A DNA stretch of 41,551 nt from Lentilactobacillus parafarraginis DSM 18390 = JCM 14109 (GTDB lineage Bacteria; Bacillota; Bacilli; Lactobacillales; Lactobacillaceae), in assembly GCF_001435895.1 (NCBI RefSeq), contig NZ_AZFZ01000023.1:1-41551 (forward strand), written 5' to 3'. Position numbers and translations under genes: made by a program. Under the pieces are notes generated by a model. That model ran no database searches. It saw only the letters and a program-made list of their open reading frames with translations, and had not been told where the DNA came from. This document shows positions 24,222 through 32,778 of the stretch, in pieces. How positions within the stretch are numbered: the first letter of the stretch is position 1; each line of letters starts with the position of its first letter.

Positions 24222-24822
24222 GCAGTTAACGTACCATGAACAAATTGTGCCATTTTCACGAGCAGAACTGGTCGAAAAGCTTCGCGAGGCTTTAAGTGAT
24301 AGCCGCTTTTCCCACGTGTTACGAGTGGAACAGACAGCCATAGAGTTGGCGGGGTTAAACCACGTTGATCCCGAACGGGCCAGCATCGCCGGCTTAGTCC
24401 ATGATTACGCCAAACAGCGGCCAGATGAGGACTTTATTGCCGCGATCAAGCAATATCATTTGGACCCGATTCTGTTAGATTATGGCAACGCAATTTGGCA
24501 TGGTGTCGTTGGTTGGTTATTCGTAAAGAATGAACTGGGAATTAATGATATTGAGGTATTGAACGCCGTGCGTTACCATACGGTCGGCCACCAATATATG
24601 ACGCCGTTGGAACAGATTGTTTACATGGCCGATTATATTGAACCTGCCCGTGACTTTCCGGGGATCGACGAAGCAAGACGGGTGACAAAGGCCAATTTAC
24701 AAGAAGGCGTGGCGTTTCAAACCAAGCAGACGCTTTCGTATTTAGTACAGCATAATAAGCCGGTCTTTCCGCAGACCATTTTGACCTATAATAGTTGGGT
24801 TCCTCAATTTGATTTGAAATAA
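24211..24822 (+). CDS. yqeK: YqeK HD-domain hydrolase (probable diadenosine tetraphosphatase)
   Basis: A 203-residue HD-superfamily phosphohydrolase. Metal-binding positions are visible in SHVLRVEQTA, LVHDYAKQ, WHGVVG and RYHTVGH. YqeK proteins of Firmicutes hydrolyse Ap4A symmetrically to ADP, limiting this stress-related nucleotide. AAAGGAG lies within the end of nadD, so translation is coupled. Confidence 0.93.
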   Translation: MKDKQLTYHEQIVPFSRAELVEKLREALSDSRFSHVLRVEQTAIELAGLNHVDPERASIAGLVHDYAKQRPDEDFIAAIKQYHLDPILLDYGNAIWHGVVGWLFVKNELGINDIEVLNAVRYHTVGHQYMTPLEQIVYMADYIEPARDFPGIDEARRVTKANLQEGVAFQTKQTLSYLVQHNKPVFPQTILTYNSWVPQFDLK

Positions 24823-24831
24823 GGAGTAAGT

Positions 24832-25188
24832 ATGGATAGTAAAGAAATTTCAGAAATTGTTGTTCGAGCCGCCGATAGTAAGCGGGCTCATGATATTGTT
24901 GTTCTGGACATGGAAAAAGTGAGCCTGATGGCTGATTATTTCGTGATTGCTGATGCTAATTCTAATCGGCAGGTTAAGGCGATTGCTGACGAAATTGTCG
25001 ACCAGGTTCAGGCAAGTGACGTTCACGTTTATAGTGTGTCCGGTAAGGAAACGGCTAACTGGATTTTGATTGATTTGGGCGACGTTGTGGTTCACGTGTT
25101 CCAAAAGGACACCCGTGATTTTTACAATCTTGAAAAATTGTGGTCAGATGCGCCATTGGTCAACATTGCGTCATGGGTTGAAGCATGA
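24832..25188 (+). CDS. rsfS: ribosomal silencing factor RsfS
   Basis: Binds L14 on the 50S subunit and blocks subunit joining when nutrients are limited. The 118-residue length is typical; the conserved core DYFVIADANSNRQVKAIAD and the C-terminal DLGDVVVHVF...YNLEKLW are present. It overlaps yqeM by four bases (ATGA). AAGGAG precedes the ATG. Confidence 0.96.
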   Translation: MDSKEISEIVVRAADSKRAHDIVVLDMEKVSLMADYFVIADANSNRQVKAIADEIVDQVQASDVHVYSVSGKETANWILIDLGDVVVHVFQKDTRDFYNLEKLWSDAPLVNIASWVEA

Positions 25189-25925
25189 TTTACCATGAAT
25201 TTGCCAAGTTCTACGACGATCTTTTCGATGATACTTTGTATGATCGGTGGTTAACCTACACGATTGAGCGGACATCACCGAACGATCGCGTTTTGGATCT
25301 TGCCTGTGGAACTGGAAAGTTGGCGGTTCGCCTCGCAGATCGTGGCTATTCAGTTACCGGGGCGGATCTTTCGGAAGATATGTTAACGATGGCTGATCAA
25401 TTGGCGCAGCAAGCCAATGTTCAGATGTCGTTTTTTCAGGTTGACATGCGTGATTTGGGGATTTTGGGCGACTATGACGCGATCACGTGTTTTGACGATT
25501 CACTGTGTTATTTGGAGACCCCGGCAGATCTGGCCCAGACGTTTTCTGAGGTATCCAACCATTTAGCAGGCGGCGGTACATTCTTGTTTGACGTTATTAG
25601 CCCGTATCAAACGGATCAGGTTTACCCCGGGTACATGTATAACTTTCAAGATGATGATCGGGCCTTTATGTGGACCAGTTACGCTGGCGACACAATCCCT
25701 CACACCGTTGAACATGAGCTCAGCTTTTTCTTGTATAACGCCGGAAAGGATGCTTATGATGTGTATCATGAGCTTCATCATGAGCGCACCTATCCAGTTG
25801 AAACTTATTTAAAGCAATTGAAGGATGTCGGCTTTGAAAATGTTCGAGTAACGACTGATTTTGGGGCCGCCGACTATCAACCAAATGTCAAACGGTGGTT
25901 CTTTGAGGCCAAAAAGGAGTCTTGA
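25185..25925 (+). CDS. yqeM: class I SAM-dependent methyltransferase YqeM
   Basis: A 246-residue Rossmann-fold methyltransferase. SAM motif I is LDLACGTGK (about residues 37-45), followed by the acidic VTGADLSEDML and DAITCFDDSLCYL. The substrate is unknown; the fixed association with rsfS and yqeK across Bacilli suggests a translation-related role. The start overlaps rsfS. Confidence 0.9.
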   Translation: MIYHEFAKFYDDLFDDTLYDRWLTYTIERTSPNDRVLDLACGTGKLAVRLADRGYSVTGADLSEDMLTMADQLAQQANVQMSFFQVDMRDLGILGDYDAITCFDDSLCYLETPADLAQTFSEVSNHLAGGGTFLFDVISPYQTDQVYPGYMYNFQDDDRAFMWTSYAGDTIPHTVEHELSFFLYNAGKDAYDVYHELHHERTYPVETYLKQLKDVGFENVRVTTDFGAADYQPNVKRWFFEAKKES

Positions 25926-25929
25926 TAAG

Positions 25930-27066
25930 GTGTTATCCGCAGTGGGGATCGTTTCTGAATATAATCCATTTCATAATGGGCATCGCTATCAGTTAGAAAG
26001 GGCCAAAGCAATCACTGGTGCGGACGTGGTGATTGCGATTATGAGTGGCAACTGGCTGCAGCGCGGCGAGCCGGCCGTTTATGATAAATGGCAACGGGCC
26101 CGCTCAGCGCTTCTAAGCGGGGTTGACTTGGTGATTGAGCTGCCTTTTTACGCGGCCGTTCAGCCGTCACACTTATTTTCAGCCGGTGCGGTTCGACTAG
26201 CTGCCGCCATAAAGTGCCAGTGGTTAGCATTCGGGGCTGAAAACCCAACGATGAATTATCAGGAGCTGATCGATAATCAACCACGGCATGACCCATCGTT
26301 TAAGCAATTTGACCGCCCCTATGCCTCAATTTTTCAGGATTACCTCTACGAAAAAACCGGAATCCGATTGAATCAACCAAACGATATCTTGGCTTTCGGT
26401 TACGCCAATGCGAATCATCAGCTGGGATCTCCCTTACAGTTAATGCCAATTCAACGGGTTGGGGGAGCTCATAACGATAACGAATTGACGGCTGGAAACG
26501 TAACGAGTGCATCTTCGATCCGGACGGCGATTAAAGCGGGGCCAGTTTCTTCACTGAAGCACTTCGTCCCGACGGCATCATGGGAAATGATTTCTACTAA
26601 TCAACCGGTTTTTGCCGAACGTTTTTGGCCGATGTTGCGCTTTGAGTTAATTGAAGCGCCAATTAGTCAGCTTCAAAAGATTTACCAGATGACCGAGGGT
26701 ATTGAGTATCGCCTGAAACAAGCAGCAATCTCGGCAGCCACGCTTTCAGATTTTTTACATTTAGTGAAAACAAAGCGGTATACTTACACTAGAATTCAGC
26801 GGCTGTGCAGTTACGTGTTGATGCATGCGGTCACTTCTGATATGCAGGTCACCCCGCAATATATTCGGCCGCTGGGCTTCACTGAAGTGGGTCGTAGATA
26901 CCTGAACCAGGTGAAGGGCGACCTTAGCTTACCGGTGATTTCTAAGGTTAATCAGGATGTTGTGACTGATTATCTGAATATGGATTTTAAATCCGGGATG
27001 TTGATGGAGATGGTAACCGGCGCTCATCAAGATTTTTATAGACATCCAATTATTCTTGAAAAATAG
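25930..27066 (+). CDS. tmcAL: tRNA(Met) cytidine acetate ligase TmcAL (YlbM family)
   Basis: Makes N4-acetylcytidine at the wobble position of elongator tRNA-Met from acetate and ATP in Bacillus-type bacteria. The 378-residue protein begins near the nucleotidyltransferase motif GIVSEYNPFHNGH; GAENP and SSIRTAIKAG follow. A GTG start at 25930 is chosen because it puts the motif near the N terminus and AAGGAG lies ten bases upstream inside yqeM; the open frame further upstream duplicates yqeM coding sequence. Confidence 0.93.
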   Translation: MLSAVGIVSEYNPFHNGHRYQLERAKAITGADVVIAIMSGNWLQRGEPAVYDKWQRARSALLSGVDLVIELPFYAAVQPSHLFSAGAVRLAAAIKCQWLAFGAENPTMNYQELIDNQPRHDPSFKQFDRPYASIFQDYLYEKTGIRLNQPNDILAFGYANANHQLGSPLQLMPIQRVGGAHNDNELTAGNVTSASSIRTAIKAGPVSSLKHFVPTASWEMISTNQPVFAERFWPMLRFELIEAPISQLQKIYQMTEGIEYRLKQAAISAATLSDFLHLVKTKRYTYTRIQRLCSYVLMHAVTSDMQVTPQYIRPLGFTEVGRRYLNQVKGDLSLPVISKVNQDVVTDYLNMDFKSGMLMEMVTGAHQDFYRHPIILEK

Positions 27067-27091
27067 CTTTGATCCTATCAAGGAAAACACC

Positions 27092-27120
27092 TTGACAAGC
27101 GTTTTTGTTGCCGGTATAAT
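27092..27120 (+). promoter_or_regulatory. sigma-A promoter of yceD-rpmF
   Basis: TTGACA (27092-27097), a 17-base spacer and a perfect TATAAT (27115-27120), 27 bases before the yceD start. This is the best promoter match in the window. Confidence 0.93.
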
Positions 27121-27147
27121 GAATTTTGTTGCATTGGAGGAATTACA

Positions 27148-27702
27148 TTGAAATGGTATTTTAAGGATTTGCAAAAGTACTCCGATACAGATCCATTTAC
27201 GTTTAATGAGCGCCTCGCCATTAAGGATGAGCTGCTCAAACGTTATGCAGATCAGGTGATTGACGCAACTGATTTTCAAATCGACGGGACGGCCTTTGCG
27301 GATCGTGGGGACGTCATTATTGATACCCACATTGTTGGTAAGTTGGTTGTACCATCTTCAAGGTCATTGGCGCCCGTTGAGTTGCCATTAGACTTCTCGA
27401 TTGAGGAATACTATGTTCCTTCAAAGGCCGCCGAATCCAGATATGATAAGGACGATGTTGTTTTCATTCTGGGTGAGGAAGATGAAGTTGATATTCGTTC
27501 AGCAGTGATTGACAACGTGATTCTGCACATTCCGATGCACATTCTGTCTCCTGAAGAAAAAGCCGGCAAAGAAATGCCAAGCGGTCACGATTGGGAAGTC
27601 CTTTCGGTTGATGACTATGAAAATCAGAAGGCAGAGTTAAAAACAGTTGATCCACGTCTAGCAAAGTTAAAGAACTTTTTTAAAGATCAAGGCTCTAATT
27701 AG
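27148..27702 (+). CDS. YceD/DUF177-family protein
   Basis: A 184-residue protein of the YceD (DUF177) family, which sits upstream of rpmF in most bacteria and is implicated in 23S rRNA or large-subunit maturation; its mechanism is not established. It is acidic and begins from a TTG after GGAGG. The family region LPLDFSIEEYYV and the C-terminal DPRLAKLKNFF are visible. It is co-transcribed with rpmF. Confidence 0.9.
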   Translation: MKWYFKDLQKYSDTDPFTFNERLAIKDELLKRYADQVIDATDFQIDGTAFADRGDVIIDTHIVGKLVVPSSRSLAPVELPLDFSIEEYYVPSKAAESRYDKDDVVFILGEEDEVDIRSAVIDNVILHIPMHILSPEEKAGKEMPSGHDWEVLSVDDYENQKAELKTVDPRLAKLKNFFKDQGSN

Positions 27703-27754
27703 CTGGACTTAAAAATTCACTAGTGGATATTTTTAGGTAAGAGGAGGGATAATT

Positions 27755-27928
27755 ATGGCAACACCAGCACGGAGAACTTCAAAAGCAAGAAAGCGGATGC
27801 GTCGCGGACACATTAAGTTGCAGACTCCTAACTTGAGTCTCGACCCAAAGACCGGCGAATATACATTACCACATCACGTATCATTATCTGGAATGTACAA
27901 GGGCCGCAAGGTTTTAAAAAACAAGTAA
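27755..27928 (+). CDS. rpmF: 50S ribosomal protein L32
   Basis: A 57-residue basic protein starting [19 protein letters not shown], the L32 signature. It lacks the four zinc-binding cysteines seen in C+ L32 proteins; residues 25-40 ([16 protein letters not shown]) replace the ribbon, so it is a zinc-free C- type. AGGAGGG lies 8 bases before the ATG. It follows yceD, and a terminator follows at 27932-27973. Confidence 0.96.
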   Translation: MATPARRTSKARKRMRRGHIKLQTPNLSLDPKTGEYTLPHHVSLSGMYKGRKVLKNK

Positions 27929-27931
27929 TTT

Positions 27932-27973
27932 AAAAAACAATTTAGAACGCCATGGATTCTAAATTGTTTTTTT
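27932..27973. terminator. intrinsic terminator after rpmF
   Basis: AACAATTTAGAA and TTCTAAATTGTT form a 12-bp stem with a nine-base loop, flanked by A and T runs, so it could act in both directions. Confidence 0.9.
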
Positions 27974-28003
27974 GTGCCTCCATTTTAGCTCATGAGGGTG
28001 TAT

Positions 28004-28044
28004 AAAAAAGATGGTTGACAATTTTCACTGCCAGCCATCTTTTT
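28004..28044 (-). terminator. intrinsic terminator after adhP
   Basis: AAAAGATGGTTG and CAGCCATCTTTT pair over 12 bases (one G-U) with a 13-base loop and A/T-rich flanks. It lies 18 bases past the adhP stop on the minus strand and may also work on the plus strand. Confidence 0.8.
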
Positions 28045-28061
28045 AGTTCTGGATTGATTAA

Positions 28062-29078
28062 TTACTTGGTGAAATCAACAACCATTCGGCCAACGATCTT
28101 GTTAGCTTTCATTTCATCAATGATATCATTGACTTCGTCGAGACGCCGAGTCTGAACGATTGGTTTAACCTTGCCTTCTGCACCGAACTGGAAGGTTTCC
28201 TTCAAGTCCTGACGAGTTCCAACAAGGGAACCAGCAACCTGAATACCATCCAAAACAGTCTTGTCAATGTTCAGGGCCATATCTCCCTTAGGAAGGGCAA
28301 CGGCAACTAAACGGCCGTCTGGACGGAGAGCATTAACAGAAGTTGTGAAGGCATCGGTCGTAACCGCTGTAATTTGAGCGTTATGAACCCCGCCAACCTT
28401 CTTTTGAATCTGTTCGGCAACGTCGGGATCATGCCGGTTGATGGTGATATCAGCACCGTTTTCCTTGGCGGCGTTTAACTTGTCAGGATTGCCATCAACG
28501 GCAATGACATGGGCACCAAAGACGTTGTGCGCATATTGAACGGCTAAGTTACCCAAACCACCGGCACCAACAACTTCAACCCATTGGCCTGGACGCGTGC
28601 GGCCAACCTTTAAAGCTTTGTACATGGTGACGCCCGCACAGGTTAATGATGTTGCTTCAACTGGGTCGAGACCTTCAGGGACCTTAACGGCATAATCAGC
28701 GGGAACGATGACCTGTTCAGCCATGGCACCGTCAACCGTGAATCCAGAATTCTGAACGTTTCGGCAAAGGGTTTCGCGACCAGTTGTACAATATTCACAA
28801 TGGCCACAGCCACGGTAGAACCAAGCGATTGATACCCGGTCGCCTAATTTCAGATTTGTGACATCATCTGCAACTTGGATGACCTTGCCAACGCCTTCAT
28901 GACCAATAATTCGGCCGGGAACCTTACCAAAATCACCCGCAGCAACGTGAAGATCTGTGTGACATAATCCACAATATTCAACTTTTACAAGGGCTTCACC
29001 TTGATGAATTGGGCGTAACTGAACATCTTTAATGTCGACGTATCCGTCAACGGGATCTCTTACAACAGCTGCTTTCAT
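28062..29078 (-). CDS. adhP: zinc-dependent alcohol dehydrogenase (AdhP type)
   Basis: A medium-chain NAD-dependent dehydrogenase interconverting primary alcohols and aldehydes, probably regenerating NAD+. In 338 residues: catalytic zinc ligands Cys39 (GLCHTD), His60/Glu61 (GHEG) and Cys147 (LTCAGVT); structural zinc ligands Cys91, Cys94, Cys97 and Cys105; dinucleotide-binding GAGGLG (171-176) with Asp195 ending the second strand, which favours NAD over NADP. ATG at 29078 has AAAGGA 11 bases upstream; the ATG at 29090 abuts that site. A sigma-A promoter and Rex-like operator lie upstream. Confidence 0.95.
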   Translation of the reverse strand: MKAAVVRDPVDGYVDIKDVQLRPIHQGEALVKVEYCGLCHTDLHVAAGDFGKVPGRIIGHEGVGKVIQVADDVTNLKLGDRVSIAWFYRGCGHCEYCTTGRETLCRNVQNSGFTVDGAMAEQVIVPADYAVKVPEGLDPVEATSLTCAGVTMYKALKVGRTRPGQWVEVVGAGGLGNLAVQYAHNVFGAHVIAVDGNPDKLNAAKENGADITINRHDPDVAEQIQKKVGGVHNAQITAVTTDAFTTSVNALRPDGRLVAVALPKGDMALNIDKTVLDGIQVAGSLVGTRQDLKETFQFGAEGKVKPIVQTRRLDEVNDIIDEMKANKIVGRMVVDFTK

Positions 29079-29120
29079 CTTAAAAATCATCCTTTTTGTA
29101 ATATATTTTCAAACAAGTTC

Positions 29121-29149
29121 ATTATAAGCACGAAGCCTGTTTATTACAA
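29121..29149 (-). promoter_or_regulatory. sigma-A promoter of adhP
   Basis: On the minus strand TTGTAA (29149-29144), a 17-base spacer and a perfect TATAAT (29126-29121). Confidence 0.75.
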
Positions 29150-29165
29150 GTGAAAAATTACACAA
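29148..29165. promoter_or_regulatory. Rex-like operator at the adhP promoter
   Basis: Read on the minus strand the 18 bases TTGTGTAATTTTTCACTT match 14 of 18 positions of the Gram-positive Rex consensus TTGTGAAATATTTCACAA. The site touches the -35 of the adhP promoter. Rex senses NADH/NAD+ and commonly controls adh genes in Firmicutes. Rex itself is not in the window. Confidence 0.5.
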
Positions 29166-29246
29166 AAATAAAAAATGTGAAAACCTTTTTCAATACTTAA
29201 GTTTCTATCGTTTTATGAAAGAACTACACTAATTTTCCCATAACTA

Positions 29247-29272
29247 TGGTAAAATGAGAAATATGTTAAAAT
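29247..29272 (+). promoter_or_regulatory. extended -10 candidates for the two-component operon
   Basis: Two TGn extended -10 sequences, TGGTAAAAT (29247-29255) and TGTTAAAAT (29264-29272), lie 57-82 bases before the response regulator. Neither has a clear -35, and I cannot choose between them. Confidence 0.35.
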
Positions 29273-29328
29273 GTTTTGAGGCATAATAATAAACAAATTA
29301 AGATAATTTATAGGAGAGCTGATTATTT

Positions 29329-30015
29329 ATGAGTCGAATTTTGATAATTGAGGACGAAAAGAATTTGGCGCGGTTCGTCGAATTGGAACTAAAACATGAG
29401 GGATACGACACTCAGGTTGAACTCAACGGACGGACTGGTTTACAGGCCGCATTGGATGATAATTTTGGTGTGATTTTACTTGATTTAATGTTGCCTGAAT
29501 TAAACGGAATGGAAGTTGCCCGGCGGCTTCGCGAAAAGAAGAATACTCCGATTATCATGATGACGGCTCGGGATTCTGTGATTGACCGAGTTTCTGGGTT
29601 CGATCATGGTGCCGACGATTACATTGTGAAGCCATTTGCAATTGAAGAGTTACTTGCTCGAATTCGGGCACTCTTACGGCGGATTCAAATTGAAAATGAC
29701 CAGCAAAAGAGTAGTAAAAAATCGGTCACTTTTAAGGACTTAACCATTGAAAAGGAAAGCCGGATTGTTCGCCGGGGCGATGAAGTAATCAACCTGACGA
29801 AGCGGGAATACGAACTGTTACTCACGTTAATGGAGAACGTCGACGTTGTGTTGGCTCGGGACGTGCTTTTAACCAAAGTTTGGGGCTACGATTCCGAAGT
29901 TGAAACCAACGTTGTGGATGTTTATATTCGTTATCTGCGTAACAAGATTGATCGTCCCGGCGAAAACAGCTACATTCAGACAGTCAGAGGAACCGGGTAT
30001 GTGATGCGGTCATGA
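29329..30015 (+). CDS. OmpR-family response regulator (ArlR/LisR-like)
   Basis: A 228-residue DNA-binding response regulator. The receiver domain (1-120) has acidic residues at 9-10, phosphoacceptor Asp52 (ILLDLMLP), the MMTARD switch and IVKPF lysine; the OmpR/PhoB winged helix is at about 130-228 (TKREYELLLTL, VDVYIRYLRNKID, TVRGTGYVM). AGGAGAG precedes the ATG. It overlaps the kinase gene by four bases. The ArlRS/LisRK assignment comes from overall similarity; targets are unknown. Confidence 0.93.
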   Translation: MSRILIIEDEKNLARFVELELKHEGYDTQVELNGRTGLQAALDDNFGVILLDLMLPELNGMEVARRLREKKNTPIIMMTARDSVIDRVSGFDHGADDYIVKPFAIEELLARIRALLRRIQIENDQQKSSKKSVTFKDLTIEKESRIVRRGDEVINLTKREYELLLTLMENVDVVLARDVLLTKVWGYDSEVETNVVDVYIRYLRNKIDRPGENSYIQTVRGTGYVMRS

Positions 30016-31577
30016 AATTATTCGATTACAAATCTAAGAAACGCAGGGTTTCATTAAAGTGGAAATGGGCTTTTTTCACGTCAATTGGCGTTTTGGCTAT
30101 TGTGATCGTTTTTTCTGTGCTGTTATTTAATCGGTTTACCAATGTTTTGCTTCAACAGGAGCGAATCCACATTGATGATACACTTTCAACGGTTTCTTCG
30201 CGGTTGGGAAATTATTCGTCACCCCTGAGGAAGGGGGATGTTGAAAAATATTTACGACCCGAGTTATCCAGCGAAGTCACTGGCAGTAATGACAACAATA
30301 TTTATTCTGATTCGTTGATTGTCAATCTTTCGCGAGACAACATTTTGGTTAACGTTTACGACTTGAAGGGCCATCGACTTTTCGAATCCCGAAAGAACGC
30401 GGTCAAATTTAAGACGGCAGCCAAGCGAAAGATCGAGACAACCAAAATTAGTGGTAAGGATGCTTTAGTGGGGATTGAACCGCTATCCTCCAAGAAGAAC
30501 GGTTCATTAATTGGCTATGTGCAGGTCACCGATAAGCTTGGGAGCTATCACTCGACTTCCAGGAAATTATTGGTTATCTTAATTATTCTGGTTCTGATTG
30601 CCGTTTTAAGTGCGATGATCATGGGTTACTTATTGGTTGCCGAGTTGTTACGCCCAATCAATGAAATTCAGGCAACAATCAATAAAGTGAAAACCGATCC
30701 TGATTCCGATGCCCGCGTGCCTGACCTTAAAAGTCATGATGAATTGGCTGATTTGGCCGATCTATTGAATGGCATGCTTGATCAAACGCAACGTTATATT
30801 GATCAGCAACAGCAGTTTGTCGAAGATGTCTCGCACGAGTTGCGAACACCAGTGGCAGTTATTCAGGGCCATATTGATATGCTCCTGCGATGGGGCAAGG
30901 ATGACCCTGAGGTTTTGGAAGAGTCACTGAAGGCATCGTTGCAAGAAACCAAGCGGATGAAGAGCTTGGTTTCAGAAATGCTGGATCTGTCCCGTGCTGA
31001 ACAAATTGAACTGAACTATGGTGAGGAAATCACCAATGTCAGTGAGGTCTTCAATCAGGTTTATAACGATTTCAAAATGATTCATCCGGACTTCACATTC
31101 ACGGTTGATGATGACACAAATGATGATATCTACGTTAAGATATATCGTAATCATCTCGAACAAGTTCTGGTCATTTTGCTGGATAATGCGATCAAGTATT
31201 CTGAAAAACGCAAGGAAGTTCATTTGTCGCTATCAACGTCAATGGCAACCGTCAATATTGCGATTCAAGATTTCGGCCAGGGAATTTCTCAAGAAGACAT
31301 GGCAAAAGTGTTTAATCGGTTTTATCGAGTTGACAAGGCCCGTAGCCGTGACAAGGGCGGTAATGGTTTGGGATTATCAATTGCCCATCGGCTGGTTGAA
31401 GCCTATCACGGCAACATTACGGTTGAAAGTTCACTGGGGTATGGCTCGATTTTTCAAGTTAATCTACCGATTATGCAACATATGCCTCAGGAAGATGATG
31501 ACCAGCCTAATGACCAATCTGATGACCATTTAAGCGATGGCCATCCAAGTGATGATTCACCAACGCCGAAATCATGA
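30012..31577 (+). CDS. sensor histidine kinase (ArlS/LisK-like)
   Basis: The 521-residue membrane kinase partner of the preceding regulator. Membrane segments at about 19-38 and 188-212 enclose an extracellular sensor domain of ~150 residues; then HAMP (about 212-265), the HisKA phospho-accepting His275 in DVSHELRTP, and the ATPase domain with N box LLDNAIKYS, G1 DFGQGIS and G2 GGNGLGLSI. An acidic Asp/Ser/Gln/His-rich tail of ~30 residues follows the catalytic domain, which is not usual. The ligand is unknown. Confidence 0.93.
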   Translation: MKLFDYKSKKRRVSLKWKWAFFTSIGVLAIVIVFSVLLFNRFTNVLLQQERIHIDDTLSTVSSRLGNYSSPLRKGDVEKYLRPELSSEVTGSNDNNIYSDSLIVNLSRDNILVNVYDLKGHRLFESRKNAVKFKTAAKRKIETTKISGKDALVGIEPLSSKKNGSLIGYVQVTDKLGSYHSTSRKLLVILIILVLIAVLSAMIMGYLLVAELLRPINEIQATINKVKTDPDSDARVPDLKSHDELADLADLLNGMLDQTQRYIDQQQQFVEDVSHELRTPVAVIQGHIDMLLRWGKDDPEVLEESLKASLQETKRMKSLVSEMLDLSRAEQIELNYGEEITNVSEVFNQVYNDFKMIHPDFTFTVDDDTNDDIYVKIYRNHLEQVLVILLDNAIKYSEKRKEVHLSLSTSMATVNIAIQDFGQGISQEDMAKVFNRFYRVDKARSRDKGGNGLGLSIAHRLVEAYHGNITVESSLGYGSIFQVNLPIMQHMPQEDDDQPNDQSDDHLSDGHPSDDSPTPKS

Positions 31578-31581
31578 TACT

Positions 31582-31615
31582 AAAAAGGGAACTTCGAATT
31601 TGAAGTTCCCTTTTT
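31582..31615. terminator. bidirectional terminator between the kinase gene and yidC
   Basis: AAAAAGGGAACTTC and GAAGTTCCCTTTTT form a 14-bp perfect stem with a six-base loop. Flanking A and T runs are on both sides, and it serves convergent genes. Confidence 0.93.
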
Positions 31616-31640
31616 AGCTGCAGTGTTGTTAAACAGCTTT

Positions 31641-32690
31641 TTAATGATGGCGGTGCTGCTTGCCGGCATTGCGGCCCCGGTTATGTTTAGTTGATTGATT
31701 CTTGGGCTTTGGCGACTCGTTTTCTGGTACCTGTTTCTTAGGATCATTTTCGGCGAATTTTTGCGGATTCCGTTGTTGGCCGGCATTGCGCTGCTTGCCA
31801 GCATTTCGTTGTCGGTTGCGGTGATCAATGGTTCGACTAGCTTGCTTCTGCGGATCAGCAGTCGGTTGGCTTGGCATTAAATCTTCAACGGTTACCGGTT
31901 TTTTATCCGCCATTTCAGCGGCAATGTTCTTTCGAATCCTTGGCCGGTACATATTGATGATCAAAGTCTGAACACAGGCGAATAGTCCGCCGATGAAGAA
32001 GTAAATTCCCAGTCCTGCCGGTGCCGAAATGGTAAACAGTAGAATCATCACTGGACTCATCAGCATCATGGCCCCCATTTGTTTCTTTTGCGCTGCTGGG
32101 GTGCCAAGAAGTGAAATATATCCTTGAAGAAGATAGGACAAAAATGAAAGCACGGCAAGCAGCCAACTGGATTGGCCCAACTGGATGCCCATGAAGACGG
32201 TATGGGAAAGTTCGGGCGAATACCGAATTGCGGCATACAGGGCGGTAAAGACCGGCATCTGAATCAGCAATGGCAAACAGCCAATGCCGCCGGTCATTGA
32301 AATCCCGTTTTGACGGTATAGGGCCATCATCGCTTGACTTGCGGCAGTTTGTTCTTCAGTCGTCTTGGCTGCCTTCTGGCGCTTCTGCAGTTCGCGCATT
32401 TGTGGGCGAATCATTTGCATGCGTTCCTGTTGAATGGTGGAACTTTTCAGCTGACGAACCATGATTGGCAATAGGAGCATCCGAACCAGAACGGTCAAGA
32501 CAACAATTGCCCAGCCATAACTGCCGACAATTTGCGCAATTGCTTCCATAATGGACTGCGCCGGTCTTGCCAGATAATCATAGACGACCCCGTAAGGCTT
32601 GCCGGATTTGGTTGTCTGGACACAACCACTGAGGAGTAACGCTAATGAGGATAGTAACCCCAGCGTTCCAATATGCTTAAGTTTTTTCAT
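31641..32690 (-). CDS. yidC: membrane protein insertase YidC/Oxa1 family
   Basis: Inserts and folds membrane proteins, alone or with the Sec channel. The 349-residue protein has a lipoprotein signal (LLLSGC, Cys23) and about five membrane segments between residues 30 and 240, with the conserved MTGGIGCLPLLIQMPVF region. The C-terminal ~90 residues are a basic, low-complexity tail rich in Asn/Arg/Lys/Gln with NAG-containing repeats, probably contacting ribosomes as in YidC2-type proteins. ATG at 32690 follows AAAGG. The chromosome may encode a second YidC near rnpA/rpmH, as is common; this one groups with acyP. Confidence 0.94.
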   Translation of the reverse strand: MKKLKHIGTLGLLSSLALLLSGCVQTTKSGKPYGVVYDYLARPAQSIMEAIAQIVGSYGWAIVVLTVLVRMLLLPIMVRQLKSSTIQQERMQMIRPQMRELQKRQKAAKTTEEQTAASQAMMALYRQNGISMTGGIGCLPLLIQMPVFTALYAAIRYSPELSHTVFMGIQLGQSSWLLAVLSFLSYLLQGYISLLGTPAAQKKQMGAMMLMSPVMILLFTISAPAGLGIYFFIGGLFACVQTLIINMYRPRIRKNIAAEMADKKPVTVEDLMPSQPTADPQKQASRTIDHRNRQRNAGKQRNAGQQRNPQKFAENDPKKQVPENESPKPKNQSTKHNRGRNAGKQHRHH

Positions 32691-32778
32691 CAAATAAGAC
32701 CTTTCTTGTTTAATCCATAGACATTCTAAATCTTACTCGAAACCGCCCAAGTTTTCAATTTAATCTTGATTAAGTTTC

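Noticed and set aside
27078-27095. Hairpin TCAAGG/CCTTGA after tmcAL
   Set aside because: Only six base pairs, with no T-tract directly after. Its right arm is part of the yceD -35 box.
29176-29190. A cre-like palindrome (TGAAAACC...TTTTTCA) upstream of adhP
   Set aside because: It is one base too long and lacks the central CG of the CcpA consensus.
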